64,000 nt of DNA from Kaistella palustris DSM 21579 (GCF_000422265.1 NZ_KE383813.1:47624-111623); one strand, 5' to 3'; counted from the first letter of the stretch, positions 55,508 through 64,000 are shown. A program made the numbers and translations. The notes: generated by a model not told the origin, from the letters alone.

Positions 55508-58500
55508 TTATTTGCCTTTAGATTTTTTAATCAATCCTAATTGTCCACCTAAAAGTTTTACATCTTCACTATTTTCTGATTTATCCTTAATAGCGTTTAT
55601 AAAATCTTGTGCCTCATCTGCAGCAGATTCTAAAATCGTTTTTAATTTTTTTACGTTATTGTTTAATATCTCAATTGAATGTTCATCACTTAAAAAATCA
55701 GTTTTAAAAATGGTACGCACAGCACCTTCTACTTTCAAATTTGCATACTTAAATAACCAATCACCATAGAAATAAAAAGAATCGTTATCTATATTATTAT
55801 TTTTTATAAACTCATCTCTAATATTATCAAAAGTATTTTTAAATTTATGATTTTTACTCTCCATTGACTTTATTAAACTCGAATAATCATCCTTTGTGTC
55901 TATATCATCTGCAGAAAAATTGTTGGATTTTTCCACAAGATTTTCTTTAAGCGCTTCAAAAGAACTGCTCGACCAATTATTATAATCAATGGTTTGTAAT
56001 ATTTTAAAATCTTCTGAATCTGAATCTGAAAAAACCTCTTTCCATTCCTCTTTTGTCAGTTCATCAAAGTACTGTACTTTTAGTTCAATACATTTTAAAG
56101 TCAATCTATTATTAATTGCAATTGCTTTTTCAAAAAAATTATTTGAAAGATTTTTGACAGAAGCTTTAGATAAATCAGATGGCGACCAATTATTAAATTT
56201 TTTAACTAAATTTTCTAATCCTATATCTGTGTTTTCTGAAATAAGTTCTATCGGCGGTAAAACTTTGCTTAATAGTAATCTGTAAGAACCATAAATATCT
56301 TCATCATCATTTACAAGTTTATTTAAAACTTCTTTATAAAGAGGGACGTCTTTAAATATTTCATGTTTTAAAATAAAATCGGAAAAAGAATTATAATTTA
56401 AAATTTCCTTCGCAACTTTGTCAACAAATGAGTCCTCTGTTTTATCTAATGCTGCTGTGAAATAAGATTTATAACCGCCTAAAGCCAAATCTCGCGACAA
56501 TCTCATTGCGAGTAAATCATAATATAGTTCATCTTCTTCAGTAACGGTTGTAAACCTAGAATATAAATTAACGTCTGTTAAACCATCTGTCTTAATTGAC
56601 TTTCCAAATTCTTTTAAAAGTCTTAAAATTTCTGCCAGCAATTCATTGTCAGCGAAATTAGTTTTGAGATCAGCATATAATTGCTTTTCAAATTTTGGAA
56701 GTTTGTACTCATCTCTATTTAAATATTTGGTAAAGTCTATCTCTTGTAATTTTTCGGTTTTAATAAGTGCTAAATATTCATCTAATTCATTTTCATCTAC
56801 ATCAATTCTATAGCTTTCATAGTGTTCTTTTTTAGATCTAACTAATTCAATAAATGCATTAACATTATCTATTTCGTGATAATCTAAATTTTCCAAAACT
56901 TCTATTTCAATTTTTTGATCTGTTAAATATTGCTGCAATTCGTCAATATTATTAGCATACTTTAAAGTATCCCAATTTTCATCGTAAGATAATTCTGAAA
57001 TAATGTGCTGAACATATACTAACCGTTCTTCTTTACTTCCAATTTTGCTTAAAATAACTTTTTGGAAATTTTTAATTTTATGATCTGTATTTTCTAAAGA
57101 GTATGATCTTTTTATTAAATCTTCCCAAATTAAATTTTCACTTATATTTGATTTAAATTTGTCGGATGGTACTGTATTTAAAGACTCAATAGCGTTAGGT
57201 AAAAACTCATCATTAATCGTTGGATATGTGGTTTCGAGGATCGAAGTAAAAATGTTTGATTCCGCAATTGTATTTAATTCTTCTTGGTCTTTTTTAATTA
57301 ATGCATCATAAAGTTTCTGCTCAAATATTATCTCCATAGATTTTTCTGGATCAAGCTGATAAACTATCGCAGTTATATATTTTGGCAATTCAATATCATT
57401 TGAGTAAATAAAATCCAAACCTTTTATAAAGGAGGGTTTGCTTATTTCTGAAACGGGATCCTCTAATATTTTTGTCTTATTAATTACAAAAAGAGCAAGA
57501 TATTGTGCTGGAATTTTACCCTTATGAATTTGTTTTAAAGTTGCAATTTCATTAGTCAAAACTATTATTTCTCTTGGTGTTATTTTCTTGTTTTGAATTT
57601 CATATACTTGTATAGTTCGTCTAAATTCTTCTCGATCATAATCAACCCCAAAGCATTCAGTCCATTTTATCTCAAAAAAAGATTTCCAATTAGTCATAAT
57701 TGGGGGAGCAACGCGATAAACTATATCAAATGTTTTATTGATATAATCTTCTGCATAATCGCCAAATTCTGTCTTATCTTTTGAGTGGTTTAAATCACCA
57801 AAAGCATTTTTTATATGTTCACGATCAAATGGTATGATCACTTTAATGTTTTCATATTTTTGTTCAGCAAAAAATATATGAATTGATGACCATAAACCTA
57901 ATATTTTCTGCTTTGGAAGCCGATCAAAATTATCAAAAACAACTACAACTTTTTCATCTTGCAAATCCATATTGATTTCCAAAATCCAATCTCTAAATTT
58001 TTTAACTGAAGGTTCTTCTTCTGTAATAGTTACAAAAGTTGTTTCTTCAATTTTATCCTTACTGTAAATTTCAAATAATTTATTCCATGCATACAAATAA
58101 ACGTTCGCGTTTACGTTAAAATATCTGAAAAAATAATAAAGATAACCTGCTACTAAAATTAGTGCTGGAAAAGCATAAATAAAATATTTAAAACCAGAAT
58201 CCACATTATCTCCCAAAACTTTTAAAAATGGCAGTAATAACAGAGAAAATAAAGACAGAATTATTCCTAAACTTAAAATAGGTTTTCGCTTTGTTGTAGT
58301 TTCCTTGTTTTTTGCAAGCAATTTTTTAAGTTTAGTATTCCATTTTTCTTGATCTACTAATTTGTTTAAACTAATATATTCTGTAATTTCTTCTAAAATT
58401 GTTCTACGTTGTTCATCCTCTTGATGTCCCCATACATCGTAGATGAAAAAATTATACTTTTTTTCAATAAGTTTTTTTTCAATGATTCTAACTAAATTAC

Positions 58501-58660
58501 TTTTTCCAGAACCCCAACTTCCATCAATTCCAATAATCCCATAATCAGGTTTTTTCAGAGTTTCAGAAATAATATCAGCCATCGATTCTTGAGACTTCCC
58601 TTCAAATTGATCTTTCCCTAGGGGTTCGTTTTTTAAAAATTTTGGATAAAGTTCGCTCAT
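55508..58660 (-). CDS. KAP-family membrane P-loop NTPase inside the type I RM operon
   Basis: 1050 residues. Walker A GSWGSGKS (47-54) is followed by two predicted transmembrane helices (about 127-147 and 157-179) placed between Walker A and Walker B, which reads VVVVFDNFD (238-246) with Arg after it. This layout is the hallmark of KAP NTPases, the family named after Kidins220/ARMS and PifA. The remaining 750 residues are acidic, Asn/Lys/Glu-rich and without a recognised domain. PifA of plasmid F blocks T7 growth, so a defence or abortive role is plausible (inference). It lies 14 bases after hsdS and 5 before hsdR. Codon use is far more AT-rich than its neighbours, which suggests separate acquisition. 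Confidence 0.88.
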   Translation of the reverse strand: MSELYPKFLKNEPLGKDQFEGKSQESMADIISETLKKPDYGIIGIDGSWGSGKSNLVRIIEKKLIEKKYNFFIYDVWGHQEDEQRRTILEEITEYISLNKLVDQEKWNTKLKKLLAKNKETTTKRKPILSLGIILSLFSLLLLPFLKVLGDNVDSGFKYFIYAFPALILVAGYLYYFFRYFNVNANVYLYAWNKLFEIYSKDKIEETTFVTITEEEPSVKKFRDWILEINMDLQDEKVVVVFDNFDRLPKQKILGLWSSIHIFFAEQKYENIKVIIPFDREHIKNAFGDLNHSKDKTEFGDYAEDYINKTFDIVYRVAPPIMTNWKSFFEIKWTECFGVDYDREEFRRTIQVYEIQNKKITPREIIVLTNEIATLKQIHKGKIPAQYLALFVINKTKILEDPVSEISKPSFIKGLDFIYSNDIELPKYITAIVYQLDPEKSMEIIFEQKLYDALIKKDQEELNTIAESNIFTSILETTYPTINDEFLPNAIESLNTVPSDKFKSNISENLIWEDLIKRSYSLENTDHKIKNFQKVILSKIGSKEERLVYVQHIISELSYDENWDTLKYANNIDELQQYLTDQKIEIEVLENLDYHEIDNVNAFIELVRSKKEHYESYRIDVDENELDEYLALIKTEKLQEIDFTKYLNRDEYKLPKFEKQLYADLKTNFADNELLAEILRLLKEFGKSIKTDGLTDVNLYSRFTTVTEEDELYYDLLAMRLSRDLALGGYKSYFTAALDKTEDSFVDKVAKEILNYNSFSDFILKHEIFKDVPLYKEVLNKLVNDDEDIYGSYRLLLSKVLPPIELISENTDIGLENLVKKFNNWSPSDLSKASVKNLSNNFFEKAIAINNRLTLKCIELKVQYFDELTKEEWKEVFSDSDSEDFKILQTIDYNNWSSSSFEALKENLVEKSNNFSADDIDTKDDYSSLIKSMESKNHKFKNTFDNIRDEFIKNNNIDNDSFYFYGDWLFKYANLKVEGAVRTIFKTDFLSDEHSIEILNNNVKKLKTILESAADEAQDFINAIKDKSENSEDVKLLGGQLGLIKKSKGK

Positions 58661-58674
58661 ATTGTTTTGTGTTT

Positions 58675-59874
58675 TTAATCTTCAACCGCCATTTTCCCCA
58701 AGAGCAAACTTTCCAATTCTTCCAGTTTTTCGATTTGATCTTTTAAATTCTGGTTCTTTTTAAAGATTATTTCAGCAATAATATTAAAATTAGATATAAT
58801 ATTATTGTTTGGAATAATCATCCTAATGGATAAAAGATTTGCTTGATTTATTTTTAATTGAACCGCTCCAGTAATTTTATTTGTTATGTTCTTGTTTTTT
58901 AAAAATAAATATAGACTTTCTTCAGTAAAATTATTTGTTGCTTTTAAGACATGAGCATGATTATTAACCCAAAATTTTCCAACAACATATTGCAATATTG
59001 GTGTGCCGTTTTCTGTGATAACTGTTCCATCTTCACCAAGCAAAATGTACGTTCCATCAAAAAGATATCTATCGACATAATCTAATATTGAAGATGCGCC
59101 ATAATATGGATAAATCTTATTTAAATCTTTCCTTTCAAATGACGACAACGGAATTCGTTTAGAATCAAAATTTTCACAAATTGTTCCTAAATTATCCACT
59201 CTCCAACCTACCGGAATCTCCTTGCCCAATTCCTCACACTCCACCATCTCACCGCCCGAAGATTTGTACCCTTCGACAAGCTCAGGGTCCGACTTTGATT
59301 GAACAGGAAATTCAAAATCTTCAAACCAATGTTTGTAAATCGTTTGTGCAGTTTCTTCTAAAGTAGCGCAGAGTTTTTTATTCAGTTGTACGCGGTTTTC
59401 GATAACTTCATATTCTGCTATCACTTCTTTTTGTTTTTCGAGAGAAGGAATTGGTAATTCTGTTTCCAACATTTCTGCCCAATCAAAAGTTTCCCGTGCG
59501 CTTCCATGGCTTTTAAACCTTGCATATCGATCAAACTCCGGTCTGCGAAACCACATCATTAGATAGTCTGGTAATAGCAATTCTTTATCGATCACTTCAA
59601 AAACTAAATAGACTTGAGAAACTATCGCTTTATCAAATTCTTTAAGTAAAGCAATAGAAATTTTATCTCCATTTCTGGAAGTTACCGTTCCATACGCAAA
59701 CTGATTTTTTTTAATAATTTTATAAGTCGACATATCAGTGCCAACAACGTTAGCAATGGAAGGAATCAGCATTTTTCTAATACTTACACCCAAAAGCGTT
59801 TTTACCTCAAGATCTCTATTTCGCTCATCCAATAATCGGATATAATTCCCCAATCTTTTATATCCCGACTTCAT
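58675..59874 (-). CDS. hsdS: Type I restriction enzyme, S (specificity) subunit with repeat-derived insertion
   Basis: 399 residues giving DNA sequence recognition to the HsdM/HsdR complex. Two target-recognition domains (about 5-145 and 225-375) are each followed by a conserved helix region: IPSLEKQKEVIAEYEVIENR (about 142-161) and the C-terminal DQIEKLEELESLLLGKMA. The central spacer reads FEDFEFPVQSKSDPELVEGY, then KSSGGEM. Residues PELVEG (197-202) are encoded by a copy of the intergenic CCTGAGCTTGTCGAAGG repeat found at the array 8 kb away. The frame is kept open. The start overlaps the hsdM end by 17 bases. The recognised DNA sequence is not predictable from the sequence alone. Confidence 0.93.
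   Translation of the reverse strand: MKSGYKRLGNYIRLLDERNRDLEVKTLLGVSIRKMLIPSIANVVGTDMSTYKIIKKNQFAYGTVTSRNGDKISIALLKEFDKAIVSQVYLVFEVIDKELLLPDYLMMWFRRPEFDRYARFKSHGSARETFDWAEMLETELPIPSLEKQKEVIAEYEVIENRVQLNKKLCATLEETAQTIYKHWFEDFEFPVQSKSDPELVEGYKSSGGEMVECEELGKEIPVGWRVDNLGTICENFDSKRIPLSSFERKDLNKIYPYYGASSILDYVDRYLFDGTYILLGEDGTVITENGTPILQYVVGKFWVNNHAHVLKATNNFTEESLYLFLKNKNITNKITGAVQLKINQANLLSIRMIIPNNNIISNFNIIAEIIFKKNQNLKDQIEKLEELESLLLGKMAVED
59269..59287 (-). repeat. Repeat core inserted in hsdS
   Basis: Minus strand CCTGAGCTTGTCGAAGG, a 17-base identity with units of the intergenic array, translated in frame as PELVEG in the spacer between the two recognition domains. Confidence 0.8.
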
Positions 59875-61417
59875 ATCCTAATTTTTCAAACACATTTTTT
59901 AAATCCGCATTGCTTTCCTTTTCTGCTTTTAGCAAACTCATTACATCTTCCTGCAAAGCTGTCATTTTTTCGTGGTAATCTACATTCTCATCGCGGTTTA
60001 TAAATTCAATATATTTACTTGGCACCAAAGAATAATCTTTAGATTGGATCTCCTCTATTTTGGCAGCGTAACAATATTCAGGAATATTTTTGTAGGCTTT
60101 CTCCGTTTGCCAGTTGTGAAATGTGGCAGTAATTTCTTTAATGTTATCTTTCGAAAATTCTATGAATTTTTTTTCAAAAGGAACGCCTATTTCCCGTAGA
60201 TCCATAAATAAAACTTCGTCTTTTCTATCTCTGTAGCGCCGAACTTCGCTTCCTTTTTCAACGGTTCTCTGCGTTTTATTTTTATTAATAATCCACAGAG
60301 TTACACTGATATCGGTGGTATAAAACATATTTCTCGGCAGAATAATAACCGCTTCAACCAAACCATTTTCAACCAAAGTTTTGCGTATGGCTTTTTCTGT
60401 TCCATCACCACTTAAAGCACCATTAGCCAAAATAAATCCAGCCACTCCATTTTCTGAAAGTTTAGAAACCATGTGCAAAATCCAACCATAATTGGCGTTG
60501 CTTGTAGAAGGACTATCATAACCATTCCAGCGTGGATCATCGGTTAATTCATTTGCAGCGCGCCAGTCTTTTTGGTTAAAAGGCGGGTTTGCCATAATGA
60601 AGTCGGCTTTCAAATCTTTGTGCTGGTCGTTAGAAAAAGTGTCTGCCGCCGTGTCACCCAGATTCGCAGAAATTCCACGAATGGCAAGATTCATTTTTGC
60701 CAGTTTAAAAGTCGCATTCGTATATTCCTGTCCGTACACCGAGATCTGTTTTTTATTGCCTTGGTGTTCGTTCACAAATTTCACACTCTGCACAAACATC
60801 CCACCAGAACCGCAACACGGATCATAGATTTTTCCTTCAAAAGGTTCAATGAGTTCTGCAATAAGATTAACGATAGATTTTGGCGTGTAGAATTCGCCTT
60901 TTCCTTTCCCTTCCGCCAAAGCAAATTTGGAAAGAAAATATTCATACACCCGACCGACCAGATCGTGCTCTTTATCTGCAATCGTATTAATCTGATTGAT
61001 GGTATCAAGCAAAGCAGATAATTTACTGACATCCAAGCCCAAACGGGAAAAATAGTTATCAGGCAAAGCGCCTTTTAACGCTGGATTATTTTGTTCTATG
61101 GTAAAAAGTGCGGTGTCAATTTTTAGGGCAATATCCGGTTGTTTTGCCTGTTGCATAATGTAAGACCACCGTGCTTCTTCCGGCAGATAAAAGACATTTT
61201 TCATGGTGTAGAATTCCACCATATCGGTAAACTGTTCTTTACCCTCTGCAATGAGTTCCTGTTTTCGTTCTTCAAAGGTATCTCCTGCAAATTTCAGGAA
61301 AATCAAACTTAAGACGATGTGTTTATATTCTGCAGATTCTACAGATCCGCGGAGTTTATTTGCGGAATCCCAAAGCGTTTCTTCGATGGATTTCGACTTC
61401 GTAATTTTCTTGGCCAT
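59858..61417 (-). CDS. hsdM: Type I restriction enzyme, M (methyltransferase) subunit
   Basis: 519 residues. An N-terminal helical HsdM domain (1-150) is followed by an adenine-N6 methyltransferase with SAM-binding DPCCGSGGMF (199-208) and catalytic NPPF (277-280). A GEFYTPKSIVNLIAELI motif precedes the SAM site. It methylates the recognition site to protect host DNA. It is the first gene of the operon, starting 31 bases after the RlpA-like gene on the same strand, so the operon promoter must be in that gap or inside rlpA. Confidence 0.95.
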   Translation of the reverse strand: MAKKITKSKSIEETLWDSANKLRGSVESAEYKHIVLSLIFLKFAGDTFEERKQELIAEGKEQFTDMVEFYTMKNVFYLPEEARWSYIMQQAKQPDIALKIDTALFTIEQNNPALKGALPDNYFSRLGLDVSKLSALLDTINQINTIADKEHDLVGRVYEYFLSKFALAEGKGKGEFYTPKSIVNLIAELIEPFEGKIYDPCCGSGGMFVQSVKFVNEHQGNKKQISVYGQEYTNATFKLAKMNLAIRGISANLGDTAADTFSNDQHKDLKADFIMANPPFNQKDWRAANELTDDPRWNGYDSPSTSNANYGWILHMVSKLSENGVAGFILANGALSGDGTEKAIRKTLVENGLVEAVIILPRNMFYTTDISVTLWIINKNKTQRTVEKGSEVRRYRDRKDEVLFMDLREIGVPFEKKFIEFSKDNIKEITATFHNWQTEKAYKNIPEYCYAAKIEEIQSKDYSLVPSKYIEFINRDENVDYHEKMTALQEDVMSLLKAEKESNADLKNVFEKLGYEVGI

Positions 61418-61448
61418 TTAATGTTTTTCGTAATCCCTAAAATTAACA

Positions 61449-61892
61449 TTATTTTATGAAAGTGGCAATTTTCAGATCACCAGGTGCAGAGTACTTCCGC
61501 ACCTTATACTTCACCTTCAAAATTCCCTCCTTCAAGTCTCCTAATTTTTTAAAGGCACCCTGACTCAGATCGAAAGTCCGTTCGGCTTTTAAGGGACCCC
61601 GGTCGTTGACCGTTACAACTACCCTTTTTGAATTTTCGGGATTAATGATTTCCACTTCGGTGCCGAAAGCCAGACTTTTGTGGGCGGCTGTCATTTTGGA
61701 ATGTCTGTAAACTTCGCCACTTGCGGTTTGCTTACCGTTGAACTTGTCGGCATAATAAGACACGGTGGTCGACCGGTAAGATGAGTCGGTGTTAACGCTG
61801 CGCGCGGAACAGGAGTAAAGAGCAGTAGTGGTGAGAACCAGGACAAACAGATGGCAGAATTCGTTTCGTGTAAAGCTTTTTATCATTTTCAT
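61449..61892 (-). CDS. RlpA-like septal ring lipoprotein (double-psi beta-barrel)
   Basis: 147 residues with signal peptide and lipobox (TTALYSC). The RlpA double-psi beta-barrel is recognised from ASYY-like SYYADKFNGKQTASGEVY, LAFGTEVEIIN and VNDRGPLKAERTFDLS. Members bind or cleave denuded peptidoglycan; this one lacks a SPOR domain. It is likely chromosomal core next to the restriction operon. Confidence 0.88.
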   Translation of the reverse strand: MKMIKSFTRNEFCHLFVLVLTTTALYSCSARSVNTDSSYRSTTVSYYADKFNGKQTASGEVYRHSKMTAAHKSLAFGTEVEIINPENSKRVVVTVNDRGPLKAERTFDLSQGAFKKLGDLKEGILKVKYKVRKYSAPGDLKIATFIK

Positions 61893-62522
61893 TCCTTCAG
61901 ACTGGTGAACAGAACCGGTTTTTATGTGGAGGTTCAGGTTTGTAAAAATAACGCTTTTTTAAACGGTACAACGAACGTACTGCGGCACCGGATAATCATT
62001 TTTAAAGGCCAACCGGGCGCTGACACATCTTTCAGCGCCGGTTATGCAATTATCTAAGCGATCCGTTTCTGTAATAGGATTTTTGAAAAATAAAAAACGC
62101 GATTCACAGAATTCCTGTCAGCGATGACCTTTCTGTTTTTAGTTATTTTCCGGCAGTTTCGTTCGGGACTCGTTCGGGACTTGTTTCCAAAATCGGCCTT
62201 TTTCCGAAGCAGCCCCGAACAATCCCGAAACAATCCCGCAACAAACTGCTTTCTGACAAGGACAGAAAGTGACATTTGCAGACATTCCCGGCCATTAAGT
62301 GACAGCAACTGTTCATTAAAGACAATGAAAGACTTTAATGGAAATATGAAGATAAACGAAGCAAAACCGCGCCGATGAAAGCCAGATTCCGACAACCAGG
62401 GAAAAATGTAGATTTCCGCAGACAAGTGATGACAGCGAGTGCCAAAAGCAGAAATGAAAGGACGATCAGCGAAACGTGAAGCCACTGTATATCAATTACT
62501 TGCATTTAACTTTTTGCCGAAT
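61893..62522. other. Intergenic region with inverted GTTCGGGAC repeats
   Basis: About 630 bases. Tandem GTTCGGGAC units (about 62156-62180) face CCCGAAC/CCCGAAAC units (about 62213-62240), making an imperfect inverted repeat with a GC-rich stem. Open frames here are not convincing genes. The promoter of the DUF6266 gene follows. Confidence 0.5.
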
Positions 62523-62530
62523 TATATTTG
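62500..62530 (+). promoter_or_regulatory. Promoter of the DUF6266 gene
   Basis: TTGC, 19 bases, TATATTTG. It lies inside the longest open frame of the gene and so supports the downstream ATG at 62554. Confidence 0.6.
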
Positions 62531-62553
62531 TATCTAATTTAAACTTCAAAGTT

Positions 62554-63195
62554 ATGGCACGTATTAAAAAAGGAATCCTGGGAGGATTCAGCGGAACCGT
62601 AGGAACGGTAGTAGGCGCGAACTGGCGCGGGATGGACGTTATCAGAAGCCGTCCGAAATCATCCGGCGGCAAAGGCACGCCGCTTCAACTGATGCAGCGC
62701 GCAAAGTTTGCGCTGGCAGTGAAATTTCAAAACTCGCTCCGCTCCATGCAGAGCCGCCTGTATGGTGAAAACGCCGGTGTGAAATCAAGAGTCAACCTGG
62801 CAGCCAGCTATCTGCTGCGCGAAGTGGTTGATTATGTGAATGACCAGGCGGTACTGCGCATGGAAAAGGTGATCGTCACCAAAGGTGTGGTTACGGGTTT
62901 CCAGAATCTCGCCGTAGCTGATGCCGCAGACCAGACGCTGAACTTTACCTGGACCGACAACAGCAGCCAGATGATGGCGAAAGCTACAGACATTTTCTGT
63001 ACCGCGGTTTATGAGGAGGAATCCGGAGAATTTGCGATTAGCGAAGGGCCGGAAACCCGCGTTGCGGCTGCGGCACTGGTGGTGCTGCCCGAGATCTGGG
63101 CTGAAAAAACGGTGCATGTTTATGCATTCTTTCAGACGCAGGAGCAGGATGAAGCCTGCAACTCAGTTTACCTGGGAACTTTGATGGTGCAGTAG
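62554..63195 (+). CDS. DUF6266 family protein
   Basis: About 213 residues from MARIKKGILGGFSGTVGTVV; an upstream start would contain the promoter. The Gly-rich N-terminus followed by GANWRGMDVIRSRPK and LQLMQRAKFALAVKFQ is typical of DUF6266, a Bacteroidota family of unknown function. The middle part has beta strands similar to a fibronectin-like fold (LNFTWTDNSSQ). No signal peptide. It ends at a bidirectional terminator. Function unknown. Confidence 0.85.
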   Translation: MARIKKGILGGFSGTVGTVVGANWRGMDVIRSRPKSSGGKGTPLQLMQRAKFALAVKFQNSLRSMQSRLYGENAGVKSRVNLAASYLLREVVDYVNDQAVLRMEKVIVTKGVVTGFQNLAVADAADQTLNFTWTDNSSQMMAKATDIFCTAVYEEESGEFAISEGPETRVAAAALVVLPEIWAEKTVHVYAFFQTQEQDEACNSVYLGTLMVQ

Positions 63196-63219
63196 GAAAC
63201 TGCAGTACCACGGAGACAG

Positions 63220-63256
63220 CAAAAACCGCAGAAATCGAAAAATTCTGCGGTTTTGC
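63220..63256. terminator. Bidirectional terminator between the DUF6266 and HTH genes
   Basis: AAAACCGCAGAA / TTCTGCGGTTTT with a 9-base loop; it works for both convergent genes. Confidence 0.85.
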
Positions 63257-63275
63257 CGTTGTTGAAGATCAGCGT

Positions 63276-63542
63276 TTAATCTTCGGTGTCGCCTTCCATA
63301 AACTCCTCCACTTTGCTCGCCAGGTAGAAGATCTTGCCACTTACTTTTTTAAAGGGCAACATTTTTTCATCGCGCCAGCGCTGCAGGGTCCGCAGAGATA
63401 CTTTGAACTGCACCATCATGTCGTGGTTGTCGAAGTATAGGTATTCCAGTGCACGGCGGCGCTCGGTTTGCTGCTGTGGAACTTTTCTGAAGGAAGGTCG
63501 GTTTTTTTGTCTGTCTCTTTCGTCCATAGTTGAAGTACTCAA
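63276..63542 (-). CDS. Small helix-turn-helix (MerR/excisionase-like) protein
   Basis: 88 residues. The C-terminal half VSLRTLQRWRDEKMLPFKKV plus GKIFYLASKVEEFME is a winged HTH_17-type domain as in excisionases and conjugative-transposon regulators. The N-terminus is basic and polar. A second Met at residue 6 is an equally good start. No integrase or transposon gene is next to it, so it may be a free-standing regulator. Confidence 0.75.
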   Translation of the reverse strand: MSTSTMDERDRQKNRPSFRKVPQQQTERRRALEYLYFDNHDMMVQFKVSLRTLQRWRDEKMLPFKKVSGKIFYLASKVEEFMEGDTED

Positions 63543-64000
63543 AATTTAATATTTATTAAAAACTGCGGTGTACCGTAAAAAAGTTTACTCAGGTAAAGAT
63601 TTTATTTTCAGTACTTTAAAACCTACATTTGTTGATGAAGTATGTTCCTTGTGCAGCACTATTACATGTAAAAATAGAAAATAGAAGCCCTTAAAAAAAG
63701 GCCTGGAGCGTAAAAACAGCGGATTGAGATGTAAAAGTTTTCCACAAAGACACAGAAGTGCCGCCTTTAGCGGCTTCGCAGCGTTTGATCTTCAAAAATG
63801 GCAAAAATCGGCACTTTTCGTTAAACAAGTGACATTAAAAGACTGATTATCTGTATGATATATTTAAACAGCTGTTTTGAGCATCTTACTTTTTTTCAAT
63901 TATAAAAATATCCGTCAGAAAATAAAATGATGGCGATGGCACCTTCTCCGGCTTCGGCTCCGCTCAGCCTCCGTTCAAGATTTTGTAACCATCCGGTGAC
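63543..64000. other. Intergenic right edge with a copy of the repeat family
   Basis: About 460 bases without a supported gene. CTCCGGCTTCGGCTCCGCTC (63946-63965) belongs to the same family as GAGCGGAGCCGAAG in the 51-kb array. Confidence 0.55.

Noticed and set aside
62054..62485. Open frames on both strands upstream of the DUF6266 gene
   Set aside because: They overlap each other, lack recognisable domains and run over the GTTCGGGAC inverted repeats and the promoter.
63276..63542. Prophage or conjugative element from the excisionase-like protein and the DUF6266 gene
   Set aside because: No integrase, relaxase, structural phage gene or attachment-site duplication was seen in the window.

Overview
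The window is a stretch of a Bacteroidota chromosome, most likely family Weeksellaceae (Chryseobacterium/Kaistella-like Flavobacteriia). The evidence is SusC/SusD pairs, secreted enzymes with type IX secretion (T9SS) C-terminal sorting tails, promoters of the TTTG-N19-TAnnTTTG type, weak or absent Shine-Dalgarno sequences, moderate GC and frequent small lipoproteins. No rRNA, tRNA, CRISPR array or insertion sequence was recognised. The left edge cuts the first gene.

Region 1 (1-23000) is a pectin utilisation locus. It starts with hexuronate catabolism: a hexuronate MFS transporter (5' truncated), tagaturonate reductase uxaB and altronate dehydratase uxaA. A convergent LacI-family regulator follows, then an operon of GH28 polygalacturonase, SusC and SusD. 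Next come two PL1 pectate lyases with T9SS tails and a stand-alone secreted beta-rich protein. The last operon encodes an alpha/beta-hydrolase esterase, a DUF4861 lipoprotein, a GH105 unsaturated uronyl hydrolase, a CE8 pectinesterase and a CE12-like rhamnogalacturonan acetylesterase. Together these would de-esterify and cut pectin outside the cell, import oligomers, remove unsaturated ends and feed galacturonate to the Uxa pathway. Four promoters in this region carry the same palindrome, GTAATCGATTAC or a near match, immediately downstream of the -7 box, which is a convincing candidate LacI regulon.

Region 2 (23000-31300) is ordinary chromosome: a small lipoprotein, a 2-hydroxyacid dehydrogenase, an aspartate-dehydrogenase-like protein, a BCCT transporter, a cold-shock-domain protein, an alkyladenine DNA glycosylase, an SDR and an aldo/keto reductase. 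Region 3 (31500-38450) is a tightly packed six-gene phosphorelay: a REC-kinase, a CHASE3-GAF hybrid kinase with three receivers, a single-domain REC, CheR, a receiver-less CheB and another REC, with no chemoreceptor or CheA. Region 4 (38500-48160) holds UDP-galactopyranose mutase and a glycosyltransferase, an AraC regulator, a DPP III-type lipoprotein peptidase, QueA, a small GNAT, a pirin and an FMN reductase.

Region 5 (48400-50750) is an in-frame fusion of tRNA 2-selenouridine synthase (MnmH) and selenophosphate synthase (SelD), behind a roughly 200-nt leader with complementary segments arranged like a pseudoknot. Region 6 (50750-51510) is a dense array of GC-rich repeats with the core CCTGAGCCTGTCGAAGG; the same core lies inside the nearby hsdS gene, where it is translated. 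Region 7 (52365-61417) is a type I restriction-modification operon, hsdM-hsdS-KAP-hsdR, in which an AT-rich 1050-residue KAP-family membrane P-loop NTPase sits between hsdS and hsdR. This is the best candidate for an unusual defence system. Region 8 (61449-64000) has an RlpA-like lipoprotein, a DUF6266 protein, a small helix-turn-helix protein and intergenic repeats.
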